Assembly (NCBI RefSeq): GCF_963674635.1
Contig: NZ_OY771475.1
Span: 3,472,001 to 3,536,000, forward strand
Reading direction: 5' to 3'
DNA length: 64,000 bases
DNA from: Breoghania sp.
GTDB taxonomy: Bacteria; Pseudomonadota; Alphaproteobacteria; Rhizobiales; Stappiaceae
A program made the translations under genes and the position numbers. The notes beneath the pieces were generated by a model. That model did not search any database and was not told the DNA's origin. It saw nothing but the letters and a program-made list of their open reading frames with translations. Positions within the stretch are counted from its first letter, which is position 1; each line of letters opens with the position of its first letter. Of the stretch, positions 9,198 to 17,445 are shown piece after piece.

Positions 9198-10001
9198 TCA
9201 GCCTTCCAGTGTGGTCAGCACGGGGGCGTGGTCGGACGGCTTTTCCCAACCGCGGGCTTCCTCGATCACTTTCACATCGACGATCTTGGGTGCGAGCGGT
9301 GGGGTGACCCAGACATGGTCGAGCCTGCGGCCCTTGTTGGCGGCCTTCCAGTCGCGGGCGCGGTAGCTCCACCAGGTGTAGAGCTTTTCTTCCATGGGGA
9401 TGTGAGCGCGCATGGCATCCACGAACGGACCTGCCTTGCGGACATCCTCCAGACGTTCGCGTTCAAGCGGTGTGTGGCTGACCACCCGCGAAAGCTGCTT
9501 GGTGGACCACACATCCTGCTCGTAAGGCGCGATGTTCAAGTCGCCGACGACAATGCAGGGAAACTGGGTCGCGCCAAGGAGGTCCTCCATCTCGTCGAGG
9601 AAATCGAGCTTGTGGCGGAATTTCTCGTTGATGTTGGCATCCGGCTCATCGCCGCCCGCAGGCACATAGAAGTTGTGGATGCGCAGATTGCGATCGGCGA
9701 AGGGGATGTCGGTCGCGATGTGACGGCTGTCGTCCTTGTCGCAAAAGCGCCTGCGTTCGGTACCCGTCAGCGGGCGACGCGAGAGCGTGGCGACGCCGTG
9801 ATAGCCCTTCTGGCCGTTGATCTCGATGTTCTGGTAGCCCGCCTTGCGAAGAGCGGCGAAGGGGAAGCTCGCATCCGGGCATTTGGTTTCCTGAAGGCAC
9901 AGGACATCGGGGGCATAGGTTTGCAGGAACCGTTCCACCAATGGCAGGCGAAGCCGCACGGAATTGATGTTCCAGGTGGCGATCTTCAGTTGGTCTGTCA
10001 T
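9198..10001 (-). CDS. xthA: Exodeoxyribonuclease III
   Basis: 267-residue AP endonuclease / 3'-5' exonuclease of the ExoIII family, used in base-excision repair. Family motifs are visible: ATWNINSVRLR at the N-terminus, LCLQETK with the metal-binding Glu, the GDLNIAP motif with Asp/Asn, RLDHVWVTP, and the C-terminal SDHAPV containing the catalytic His. The ATG at 10001 is preferred over an in-frame upstream codon because family homology begins at MTDQLKIATWN. It appears monocistronic and convergent with the MscS gene. Confidence 0.95.
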   Translation of the reverse strand: MTDQLKIATWNINSVRLRLPLVERFLQTYAPDVLCLQETKCPDASFPFAALRKAGYQNIEINGQKGYHGVATLSRRPLTGTERRRFCDKDDSRHIATDIPFADRNLRIHNFYVPAGGDEPDANINEKFRHKLDFLDEMEDLLGATQFPCIVVGDLNIAPYEQDVWSTKQLSRVVSHTPLERERLEDVRKAGPFVDAMRAHIPMEEKLYTWWSYRARDWKAANKGRRLDHVWVTPPLAPKIVDVKVIEEARGWEKPSDHAPVLTTLEG

Positions 10002-10235
10002 GGCGTTCCGGAAGTGTTGGAGAGGAAACGGTATCGGCACAGATGTGCGCGGGGCGGGCAAGACATTACCGCGACATTCACGCCCTTACCAGATGGTCCG
10101 CCGCGATTGAAGCATCGTCCACGAAATGCAGATGGAAACGTCTTGGCACTGTGCAGGAACCCCGGCTTGATATAAGAGATCGATCCTGCTGTTGGCAGAA
10201 TCCGCTACGGCAGTTCGTCTTTTGCGACGCCCGGG

Positions 10236-11519
10236 ATGCTCCGCATGTCACCACCTCACGAAACGGAGCCGTCTCACGGCGCGCAATCCGGCGCGGACCA
10301 CAAGGCGTCACGCTGGCTCGCCTTCACCCATTCCGCCTATCGCCGGTATTGGGCCGCCCGCTTCGGGGCCACCTTCGCGGTGCAGATCATTTCCGTCTCG
10401 GTTGGCTGGCAGGTCTATGACATCACCCGCGATCCGCTGGATCTGGGCTTTGTGGGGCTTGCCCAGTTCCTGCCGGCCTTTCTGCTCGTTCTCATGACGG
10501 GAACGGTTGCCGACAGGTTCGGGCGGCGCACGGTGATGGGGGGGGCGCTGGTGGGCGAGGGGGTGATGGCGGCGGCCCTTCTTGGCTTCACCCTGTCGGG
10601 TTCATCCGTTGTCTGGCCGGTTTTTGCGTTGTTGCTGGGCTTCGGTACGGCGCGGGCCTTCTTTAATCCGGCGGCGTCTGCGCTCGTTACCAATCTCGTT
10701 CCGGCGGAGCATCTGGCCAACGCGATTGCCTGGAATTCCTCCGCATGGCAGGTGGCAAGCATTGTTGGGCCGGTGGCGGGCGGGCTCCTTTACGGCGTAT
10801 CGCCGCTTGCGAGCTATATCGTGGCGCTGGCGATGCTGGCCGGTGCCGCCATATCCGTCTTCTTGATCCCGAAACCGGCGCAGCACACCGCAGTGGGCCG
10901 CGTGACCTTCACCTCCGTGATTGACGGGTTTCGCTATATCTGGCGCGAGAAGGTGGTGCTGGGGGCGATCTCGCTCGATCTCTTCGCGGTGCTGCTGGGC
11001 GGCGCGGTGGCGCTTCTGCCTGTCTATGCGCGCGATATCCTGGAACTGGGCCCGTGGGGCCTTGGGCTCCTGCGCGCCGCGCCCGGCATCGGCGCGATCA
11101 TGGTGGCACTTTGGCTGGCCGCCCATCCCTTGCGCGATCACGCGGGGCTTTTGATGTTCGTCTTTGTCGGATTTTTCGGGGCTTTCACGATTGTCTTCGG
11201 GGTCTCGACAATGCCGTGGCTGTCGATTGCGGCGCTCTTGCTGATGGGCGGTTTCGACATGGTGTCGGTCTATGTGCGCGAGACGCTGATCCAGCTGTGG
11301 ACCCCCGATGCGCTGCGCGGCCGGGTCAATGCCGTCAACATGGTGTTCGTGGGAGCTTCGAACGAGCTTGGCGAATTCCGCGCCGGTGTCATGGCCGCGG
11401 CCATCGGCACGGTGTCGGCGGTCGTGGTGGGCGGCGCAGGCACGATGGCGGTTGCCGTGCTCTGGGCGAGGATGTTCCCCGATCTCAGGAAAGCGCGGCA
11501 TCTGGACGGTCGCGTATGA
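10236..11519 (+). CDS. MFS exporter, EntS/MFS_3 type
   Basis: 427-residue major facilitator superfamily protein with about 12 hydrophobic segments and no signal peptide. The A-motif-like loop GTVADRFGRRTVMGG after helix 2 is clear, and the sequence resembles the EntS-like branch (FNPAASALVTNLVP, AWNSSAWQVASIVGP). EntS-branch proteins export siderophores or drugs; no siderophore genes lie nearby, so the substrate is unknown. An internal ATG at 10245 is an equally possible start. It is convergent with the hypothetical membrane protein at 11535-12311. Confidence 0.85.
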   Translation: MLRMSPPHETEPSHGAQSGADHKASRWLAFTHSAYRRYWAARFGATFAVQIISVSVGWQVYDITRDPLDLGFVGLAQFLPAFLLVLMTGTVADRFGRRTVMGGALVGEGVMAAALLGFTLSGSSVVWPVFALLLGFGTARAFFNPAASALVTNLVPAEHLANAIAWNSSAWQVASIVGPVAGGLLYGVSPLASYIVALAMLAGAAISVFLIPKPAQHTAVGRVTFTSVIDGFRYIWREKVVLGAISLDLFAVLLGGAVALLPVYARDILELGPWGLGLLRAAPGIGAIMVALWLAAHPLRDHAGLLMFVFVGFFGAFTIVFGVSTMPWLSIAALLLMGGFDMVSVYVRETLIQLWTPDALRGRVNAVNMVFVGASNELGEFRAGVMAAAIGTVSAVVVGGAGTMAVAVLWARMFPDLRKARHLDGRV

Positions 11520-11534
11520 AGGAACCTGCGGCTC

Positions 11535-12311
11535 TCAGTAGAGACGAAGATCTCTCATGAACTCCGCTTTCGGATCGCATGCGCTCACCGGGTTTTCGAG
11601 CAGGATTTCCGGATTATGAACCCGATCCCATGCAAATCCTCGCGGGGACCAGTTGTATACTTGTCTGCCCTCTTTTGCATTCACGATCAGGACACCATGA
11701 AAGTACCAGTGCGAGCTTCTCTTGTAACCGGAAGACGTTGTGAAGAATGAGAAATATCTGAGTTCAGAGAACGACCTGACGGGTTTGCCTTCGCGCGAAT
11801 GGAAGGCAAGGCAATACGGGCGATCTCCTGCGATGGCCGACGCGCTGTAGCTGATCCAGATCATCCCGGCCAGAGACCACACGGCGATTGCAGCGGCGAT
11901 GCCGATCATCGTCCAGGCAAGCCGGGACGATGGGGCGGGGGGGGGCGCAGAAGTCAAAAGGCGGAGCAAGGCCAGGGACGACAAGGCAAGGGCCAAAGCA
12001 CGGAACCAGATGAGAGTGGCTCCCGGTGCAGCAAGGGCTGCGGCCCCCATAACCCAACTCAGGAAACCGAAAAGCACGGCGAGCGCCAGAAGCCACGCGA
12101 TGACCCTGTTTAAGCGCCAGTTGGTGAAAGCCGCCAAGAGGCCTGAAAGAACAAGAAGAGGCGGGAGTGCAAGTCCCGCCGTAATGATCAGATATGGTAA
12201 GTTGAGTCTGATTTCATGCTCAAATAGAAAATATTTATAAACATCAAGAGTCGGGATGAGCCCAATCGTAATGACCAAAATCAGGGCGAGAAGTATTATT
12301 CTTTGACGCAT
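11535..12311 (-). CDS. Hypothetical membrane protein
   Basis: 258-residue protein of unrecognised family. The first 165 residues contain about five hydrophobic helices, and the last 90 are soluble, with many aromatic residues (YCLAFHSREG, WYFHGVLIVN, NWSPRGFAWDR) and one late Cys. The layout suggests an inner-membrane anchor with an extracytoplasmic tail. Base composition is more AT-rich than the neighbours, especially at its 5' end. No partner can be inferred; it lies between the MFS gene and ecm, in the same direction as ecm and 55 bp downstream of it. Confidence 0.65.
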   Translation of the reverse strand: MRQRIILLALILVITIGLIPTLDVYKYFLFEHEIRLNLPYLIITAGLALPPLLVLSGLLAAFTNWRLNRVIAWLLALAVLFGFLSWVMGAAALAAPGATLIWFRALALALSSLALLRLLTSAPPPAPSSRLAWTMIGIAAAIAVWSLAGMIWISYSASAIAGDRPYCLAFHSREGKPVRSFSELRYFSFFTTSSGYKRSSHWYFHGVLIVNAKEGRQVYNWSPRGFAWDRVHNPEILLENPVSACDPKAEFMRDLRLY

Positions 12312-12366
12312 GATCTATCTCTTTGAACCAAGAGGCCGAGATTTGGATCATGCGTCTCTTGTGTCT

Positions 12367-14358
12367 TTACGCCGCCTTCACTGCCTGTGCGTCCACAATC
12401 CTGACGATATCGGCCATGATGTCGGTGAGCTGGAAGTCCTTCGGCGTATACACGGCGGCAACGCCGGCGGCCAGCAGGGATTTGGCATCCTCTTCGGGAA
12501 TGATGCCGCCGATGACAACCGGCACATCGTCGAGACCTGCGGCCCGCATGCGGTCCATCACGTCGCGCACCAGCGCCAGATGCGAGCCGGAGAGGATCGA
12601 CAACCCCACCACATGCACGCTTTCTTCCAAAGCTGCGTTGACGATCTGGGCAGGTGTCAGGCGGATGCCCTCATAGACCACCTCCATGCCGCAATCGCGC
12701 GCGCGCACCGCGATCTGTTCCGCGCCGTTGGAATGGCCGTCGAGGCCGGGCTTGCCGACGAGGAACTTCAGTCGACGCCCCAGCTTTCGCGACACCGCCT
12801 CAACCGCTGCGCGCACACCTTCCGTCTCGCTGCCGTCCTCGCGTGCGGACCGTCCGACCCCGGTGGGGGCGCGATACTCCCCGAAAATCTCGCGAAGGGC
12901 CGCGCCCCATTCGCCGGTGGTCACACCTGCCTTGGCCGCGGCAATGGAGGGCTCCATGATGTTGCGGTCTTCGGCGGCGGCACTCTTCAGGGCGGCGATG
13001 GCTTGCGAAACAGCCGCGTCGTCGCGCGCCGCGCGCCAGGCCTTCAGCGCCTCGACGGCTTCTGCCTCCACATGCTCCGGCACGGTCAGGATGCCGCCAT
13101 CGGCGCCACCGGCCAGCGGTGAGGGCTCGCTTTCCGTCCAGCGGTTCACGCCGACAACGGTTTGCTCGCCGCTCTCGATGGCCTCAAGGCGGCGGGTGTT
13201 CGATTCCACGAGCTTCTGCTTCATGTAGGAGGATTCAACGGCCGCCACCGCGCCGCCCATGGCGTCGATGCGGGCCAGTTCCTCGCGCGCTTCCGCCTTC
13301 AGGGCCTCCACCTTGGCGGTGATTTCCGCCGAGCCGTCGAAGATGTCGCCATATTCCAGAAGGTCGGTCTCATAGGCCACGATCTGCTGCATGCGCAGCG
13401 ACCATTGCTGGTCGAAGGGGCGCGGCAGTCCGAGCGCTTCGTTCCAGGCAGGCAGCTGCACGGCGCGGGCGCGCGCGTTCTTGGACAGCACCACGGCCAG
13501 CATCTCGATGAGGATGCGGTAGACGTTGTTTTCCGGCTGCTGTTCGGTCAGGCCCAGCGAGTTGACCTGCACACCATAGCGGAAGCGGCGGTAGCGTTCG
13601 TCCTCCACGCCGTAACGTGTCCGGCAGATCTCATCCCAGAGTTCCGTGAAGGCGCGCATCTTGCACATCTCGGTGATGAAACGCAGCCCGGCATTGACGA
13701 AGAACGAGATGCGGCCGACCGCCTTGGGAAAGTCGGCTTGCGCGATGGCGCCGGACGCCTTCACATTGTCGAGCACGGCCTGCGCGGTCGCGAGCGCGAA
13801 GGCCAGCTCCTGCACGGGCGTCGCGCCCGCCTCCTGCAGGTGATAGGAGCAGACATTCATCGGGTTGAATTTCGGCATCTCCCGGTAGGTCCAGGCGATC
13901 ATGTCGGTGGTCAGCCGCATGGAGGGCGCGGGCGGAAACACATAGGTGCCGCGGGAGAGATATTCCTTGATGAGATCGTTCTGCGTTGTGCCGGACAGGA
14001 GAGAGCGGTCTGCCCCCTGTTCGTCGGCTGCCGCCACATAAAGCGCCAGAAGCCAAGGCGCGGTGGCGTTGATCGTCATCGAGGTGTTCATTTTTTCAAG
14101 CGGGATCTGGTCGAAAAGCGCCCGCATGTCGCCCAGATGCGCGACCGGCACGCCGACCTTGCCCACTTCGCCACGCGCAAGCGCGTGATCCGGGTCATAG
14201 CCGGTCTGCGTCGGCAGATCGAAAGCCACGGAAAGGCCGGTCTGTCCCTTGGCGAGGTTGGAGCGATAAAGCGCGTTGGATGCCGCTGCCGTCGAGTGGC
14301 CCGCATAGGTGCGGAAAATCCAGGGCTTGTCCGCCCCTGTCCTGATATTTGCCGACAT
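12367..14358 (-). CDS. ecm: Ethylmalonyl-CoA mutase (Ecm / MeaA)
   Basis: 663-residue adenosylcobalamin-dependent mutase converting (2R)-ethylmalonyl-CoA to methylsuccinyl-CoA in the ethylmalonyl-CoA pathway. The large TIM-barrel substrate domain opens with RTYAGHSTAAASNALYRSNL, which fits MeaA/Ecm rather than methylmalonyl-CoA mutase. The C-terminal B12 domain shows GKPGLDGHSNGAEQIA, the DxHxxG motif whose His ligates cobalt. The ATG at 14358 has a strong GGGAGGAA site upstream, and the longer frame to 14427 lacks this support. Ccr, which makes its substrate, is divergent 3 kb away, and the cobalamin adenosyltransferase follows Ccr. Confidence 0.93.
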   Translation of the reverse strand: MSANIRTGADKPWIFRTYAGHSTAAASNALYRSNLAKGQTGLSVAFDLPTQTGYDPDHALARGEVGKVGVPVAHLGDMRALFDQIPLEKMNTSMTINATAPWLLALYVAAADEQGADRSLLSGTTQNDLIKEYLSRGTYVFPPAPSMRLTTDMIAWTYREMPKFNPMNVCSYHLQEAGATPVQELAFALATAQAVLDNVKASGAIAQADFPKAVGRISFFVNAGLRFITEMCKMRAFTELWDEICRTRYGVEDERYRRFRYGVQVNSLGLTEQQPENNVYRILIEMLAVVLSKNARARAVQLPAWNEALGLPRPFDQQWSLRMQQIVAYETDLLEYGDIFDGSAEITAKVEALKAEAREELARIDAMGGAVAAVESSYMKQKLVESNTRRLEAIESGEQTVVGVNRWTESEPSPLAGGADGGILTVPEHVEAEAVEALKAWRAARDDAAVSQAIAALKSAAAEDRNIMEPSIAAAKAGVTTGEWGAALREIFGEYRAPTGVGRSAREDGSETEGVRAAVEAVSRKLGRRLKFLVGKPGLDGHSNGAEQIAVRARDCGMEVVYEGIRLTPAQIVNAALEESVHVVGLSILSGSHLALVRDVMDRMRAAGLDDVPVVIGGIIPEEDAKSLLAAGVAAVYTPKDFQLTDIMADIVRIVDAQAVKAA

Positions 14359-14731
14359 CGCGCTGTTCCTCCCAAGAATGATGCAGTGCCGCAATTTCGT
14401 TTTACGGCTTTTCATTCCGCCTGTCACCTAAACCAAGGAAGAGGTCTCCTAGAGGAAGCGGGAGGTGGCCCGCGGGCATCAGGATTTTCAAAGACGCACA
14501 GGATCCAGCGTTGAGGGCTTCGGTGAACTATTTAATATTTATAATGATTTTTGCGCCGCGTGTGAAAGTACAAAAGAAATGCGGGTATTTCAGATCTCAC
14601 GCAGGCGTCAAAACGTCAGAACCGGTTCCGTTCAATCCGGTCAATAATATTCTCTTATATGACATAAGAAATACTACTCATGAGGAATGAATTTAATCAT
14701 AAGTAAACCCGACCTAAGCGATATGAATGCT
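14359..14731. other. AT-rich divergent intergenic region
   Basis: About 370 bases between ecm (reverse) and the Cache-like gene (forward). The stretch 14525-14690 is clearly AT-rich (runs such as TTTAATATTTATAATGATTT) and probably carries promoters for both directions. I saw no RNA gene, riboswitch or reliable operator. Upstream in-frame ATG codons at 14687 and 14723 for the next gene fall inside this interval. Confidence 0.4.
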
Positions 14732-15376
14732 ATGTCAAAGAAAAGGTTCGGAAGCATGGTGAAAGCACTCGTATCCGGTTGTCTTCTTGCGGTCGTCCTG
14801 CAGGCAAGCGCCATTGCCGGTGACGTTGCCGCGCCAGCCACCGCACCCGAGCCGGGGCGGTTGATCTCTGCTGACGTCATTTCCACCCTTCGGGCCATTT
14901 TGAAGGATGAGGTGATCCAGATTTCCGTAAAGGCGCAGAACAAACGTCTGGCCGGAATCGATCAGGCGCGGATCGATGAGCTTGACACGACATGGCGTGC
15001 CCAAACGAAAAGCGACGGCAAGCAGCCGATGATCGCGCGTGTCATGTCCAACCCGACCTCGTCGCAGTTGTCGCGCATTCAGGCCGCGTCGCTTGGCCTC
15101 TATTCGGAAATCTTCGTTGTCGATTCCTACGGCCTCAATGTGGGGCAGAGTTCCATCACGTCCGACTACTGGCAAGGTGATGAAGCGAAGTTCCAGAAGA
15201 CCTTCCCGATGGGCGGCGATGCTGTCTTTATCGATGAGGCTGAATGGAACGAGGCGACAAAGACGTGGCGCGCGCAGGTCAACATGACCATTGCGGATGT
15301 CGATACCGGCACCCCCATCGGGGCAGCGACAATCGAAATCAACCTGACCGAGTTGCAGCGCCGCCTCGGCGTGTGA
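14732..15376 (+). CDS. Secreted stand-alone Cache/PDC-like sensor protein
   Basis: About 214 residues from ATG 14732. The basic MSKKRF start and hydrophobic LVSGCLLAVVLQASAIAG form a probable signal peptide. The mature part looks like a single Cache (PDC-like) ligand-binding fold: a long helix, then EIFVVDSYGLNVGQSS, DYWQGDEAKFQ and a closing TGTPIGAATIEINLTEL strand. There is no second membrane helix or signalling domain, so it should be a free periplasmic protein. It lies 29 bp upstream of a chemoreceptor and may feed ligand information to it (inference). Starts at 14687 or 14723 are possible; at 14687 the GAGGA site abuts the ATG. Confidence 0.75.
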   Translation: MSKKRFGSMVKALVSGCLLAVVLQASAIAGDVAAPATAPEPGRLISADVISTLRAILKDEVIQISVKAQNKRLAGIDQARIDELDTTWRAQTKSDGKQPMIARVMSNPTSSQLSRIQAASLGLYSEIFVVDSYGLNVGQSSITSDYWQGDEAKFQKTFPMGGDAVFIDEAEWNEATKTWRAQVNMTIADVDTGTPIGAATIEINLTELQRRLGV

Positions 15377-15405
15377 TTGCGGCCTTCCAGAAGGACTGAG
15401 CTAAA

Positions 15406-17082
15406 ATGAACATTCGCAAGCTCTCCGTCACCGGAAAGCTGGCCGCCATCTTTGCCTGCATCCTCATTGCAGGCCTGGCGGGGGCCCTGGTGACCTATAA
15501 TGCGATCGGCGCTGCACAGAATTCCGTGATGAAGATGACCAGTCTCATGAAGACGCTCGACACGGTGAACGGCTACGAGAAGCATTTCGCCGATGCGCAG
15601 GCCTATATCCGCACCTACCTTCTGACGGGCGATGAGAGCCGGGTCGCCAGCTATCGTGAGGCGAACGAGCGTCGGGCCGAGGCCTATTCGAAGCTTGAGA
15701 GCGAGACGGAACTGGACAAGACCCTTCTGACGGACGCCGAGGGGCATGCAAAGGAGTGGCAGAGCGCCTATGCGGATCGCCAGATCGCGTTGATGGAACG
15801 TCCGATGACGGTCGACGTGGCGCGGGCGCTGGAGGTGACCGGCGAGATCGAGGATCTGACACGGGAGCTTCACACCGCTCTGGCCGGCTACAAATCCACG
15901 CTCTTGACCGAAGTCCGCAACGCGGAGACGGCGCAGGCGACACAGCTTCAGAATGTGAAAGTGACCGCCATCGTCTCCGGTGCGGCCCTTTGTGTTCTGT
16001 CCATCTGCGCGGGGCTGTTCGGCTATCGCGGCATTTCGCATCCCATGCGTGTGATCGCGCGTGAGACGGGCGAAATCGCGCAGGGCGCTCTGGAAACGAA
16101 AATCGATTATGCGAGCCGCGGGGATGAGGTCGGGGATCTGGCCCGTGCGCTCACGGTGTTCCGAGACAATCTGGCTCAGAACCGGCGTCTGGAAGAAGAG
16201 GCGCGCGAGACGGAAGAACGCAACCGCGTTCAGCGCAAGCAAGAGCTGGAAGCATTGGCGCAGGAGTTTGAAAACTCGGTCATGGCGCTGGTCAATCGGT
16301 TGGGCGAATCCGCCAGTACGCTGACCAGCAATGCGGAGCGGCTCTCAGACCTCGCCGACAGTACGTCAGGCCGCGTGATCGAGGCGTCCAGTGCCTCTGA
16401 GCAGGCATCGGCAAATGTGAATTCGGTGGCCGACTCCGCCGAGCAGCTGGCTGAATCGGTCCGCGAAATCAACGGCCAGCTTGAAAACAATGCGCGTCTG
16501 GTGGTGGAAACGGCGGCGGAAGCCGCCCGCACCAGCACCTCTGTCGGCGAGTTGAGCGACGTGGTTGCGCGTATCAGCGAGGTGATCAGCCTCATTCAGG
16601 ATATCGCCAACCAGACCAACCTTCTGGCGCTGAACGCGGCAATAGAGGCAGCTCGTGCGGGCGAGGCGGGCAAGGGCTTCGCGGTCGTGGCCTCTGAGGT
16701 CAAGGCGCTGGCAAGCCAGACGGCCAAGGCGACGGAACAGATCGAAAGCCAGATCGAGCAGATGCAGAGCGCGGCATCCGCGTCGATGACGGCGGTGAAC
16801 ACGATCAGCGGCCGCCTTGAGGTCATGCGCGAGACGGCTTCCTCCATCGCGGCGGCAGCAGAAGAGCAGGGGCTTTCCGTTCAGGAAATCGCGCGCAACG
16901 TGTCGGAGGCCGCCAGTGGCACACAGCAGGTGAGCCAGGCTGTCGTCGTGGTGCGCGATGGCGCGACCCAGACGGGCGAACTGGGTGGGGATGTGAAGTC
17001 CTTCGCCGAAGCGCTGAGCGGGGACGCCACGTCCCTGCGCGGAGAGGTGGATGCCTTTCTCTCCCGTGTTCGGGCTGCCTGA
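15406..17082 (+). CDS. Methyl-accepting chemotaxis protein
   Basis: 558-residue transmembrane chemoreceptor. Helix 1 is near residues 11-33. The periplasmic four-helix (CHASE3/4HB-like) domain spans about 35-180, with KHFADAQAYIRTYLLTGDES. Helix 2 is near 187-208, and HAMP follows (ISHPMRVIARETGEI, GDEVGDLARALTVF). The cytoplasmic coiled coil contains the conserved hairpin tip IANQTNLLALNAAIEAARAGEAGKGFAVVA that contacts CheA and CheW. No C-terminal CheR-docking pentapeptide is visible. The gene follows the secreted Cache-like protein closely and ends at a strong terminator (17113-17144). Confidence 0.95.
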   Translation: MNIRKLSVTGKLAAIFACILIAGLAGALVTYNAIGAAQNSVMKMTSLMKTLDTVNGYEKHFADAQAYIRTYLLTGDESRVASYREANERRAEAYSKLESETELDKTLLTDAEGHAKEWQSAYADRQIALMERPMTVDVARALEVTGEIEDLTRELHTALAGYKSTLLTEVRNAETAQATQLQNVKVTAIVSGAALCVLSICAGLFGYRGISHPMRVIARETGEIAQGALETKIDYASRGDEVGDLARALTVFRDNLAQNRRLEEEARETEERNRVQRKQELEALAQEFENSVMALVNRLGESASTLTSNAERLSDLADSTSGRVIEASSASEQASANVNSVADSAEQLAESVREINGQLENNARLVVETAAEAARTSTSVGELSDVVARISEVISLIQDIANQTNLLALNAAIEAARAGEAGKGFAVVASEVKALASQTAKATEQIESQIEQMQSAASASMTAVNTISGRLEVMRETASSIAAAAEEQGLSVQEIARNVSEAASGTQQVSQAVVVVRDGATQTGELGGDVKSFAEALSGDATSLRGEVDAFLSRVRAA

Positions 17083-17112
17083 ACCCGCCATTCCGTCGGG
17101 ATATGATCGATG

Positions 17113-17144
17113 GGGCCGCGCGACATGTGTCGCGCGGCCCTTTT
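17113..17144 (+). terminator. Rho-independent terminator after the chemoreceptor
   Basis: A perfect 13-bp GC-rich stem (GGGCCGCGCGACA pairing with TGTCGCGCGGCCC) with a two-base loop is followed by TTTT. It starts 30 bp after the chemoreceptor stop. Confidence 0.85.
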
Positions 17145-17445
17145 CATTTCCGGGTTCTGTTGCGGCGCAGCAGTCACCATGGCGCGATTATAGGCACTAT
17201 CTCTGTTTTTCTCGCGAATATACTCCACCTTACGCAACATCATGCCGCGCTGCGGTCTGATACTTTTCAATGCTTGCGACTAAAGAACCATGTAAGGCTC
17301 TTGCATCCACTCGATATTGCAGCGCAATATTGATGTCTGTCCGCGAGGGAGGGCCCGGCTATCCGGGTGGCCGCCATCTTGTCTTGTCGACGCAGGGAAG
17401 GGCGTTTGGCAACGGGTGAGCGACCGAGGTCGGAGAGAAGCAAAA
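17145..17445. other. Leader/promoter region of ccr
   Basis: About 300 bases between the chemoreceptor terminator and ccr. It is more AT-rich than its surroundings up to 17335 and holds the inverted repeat 17314-17330. No coding frame is convincing; the in-frame upstream extension of ccr to 17317 lacks family homology. Confidence 0.4.
17314..17330. promoter_or_regulatory. Perfect inverted repeat upstream of ccr
   Basis: ATATTGC-AGC-GCAATAT, 7-bp perfect arms with a 3-base spacer, about 115 bp before the ccr start. The core TGC-N3-GCA resembles sites I recall for PhaR/AniA-type carbon-storage regulators, and TetR-type regulators of ccr are also known in methylotrophs. The identity of the binding protein is inference only. 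Confidence 0.45.
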
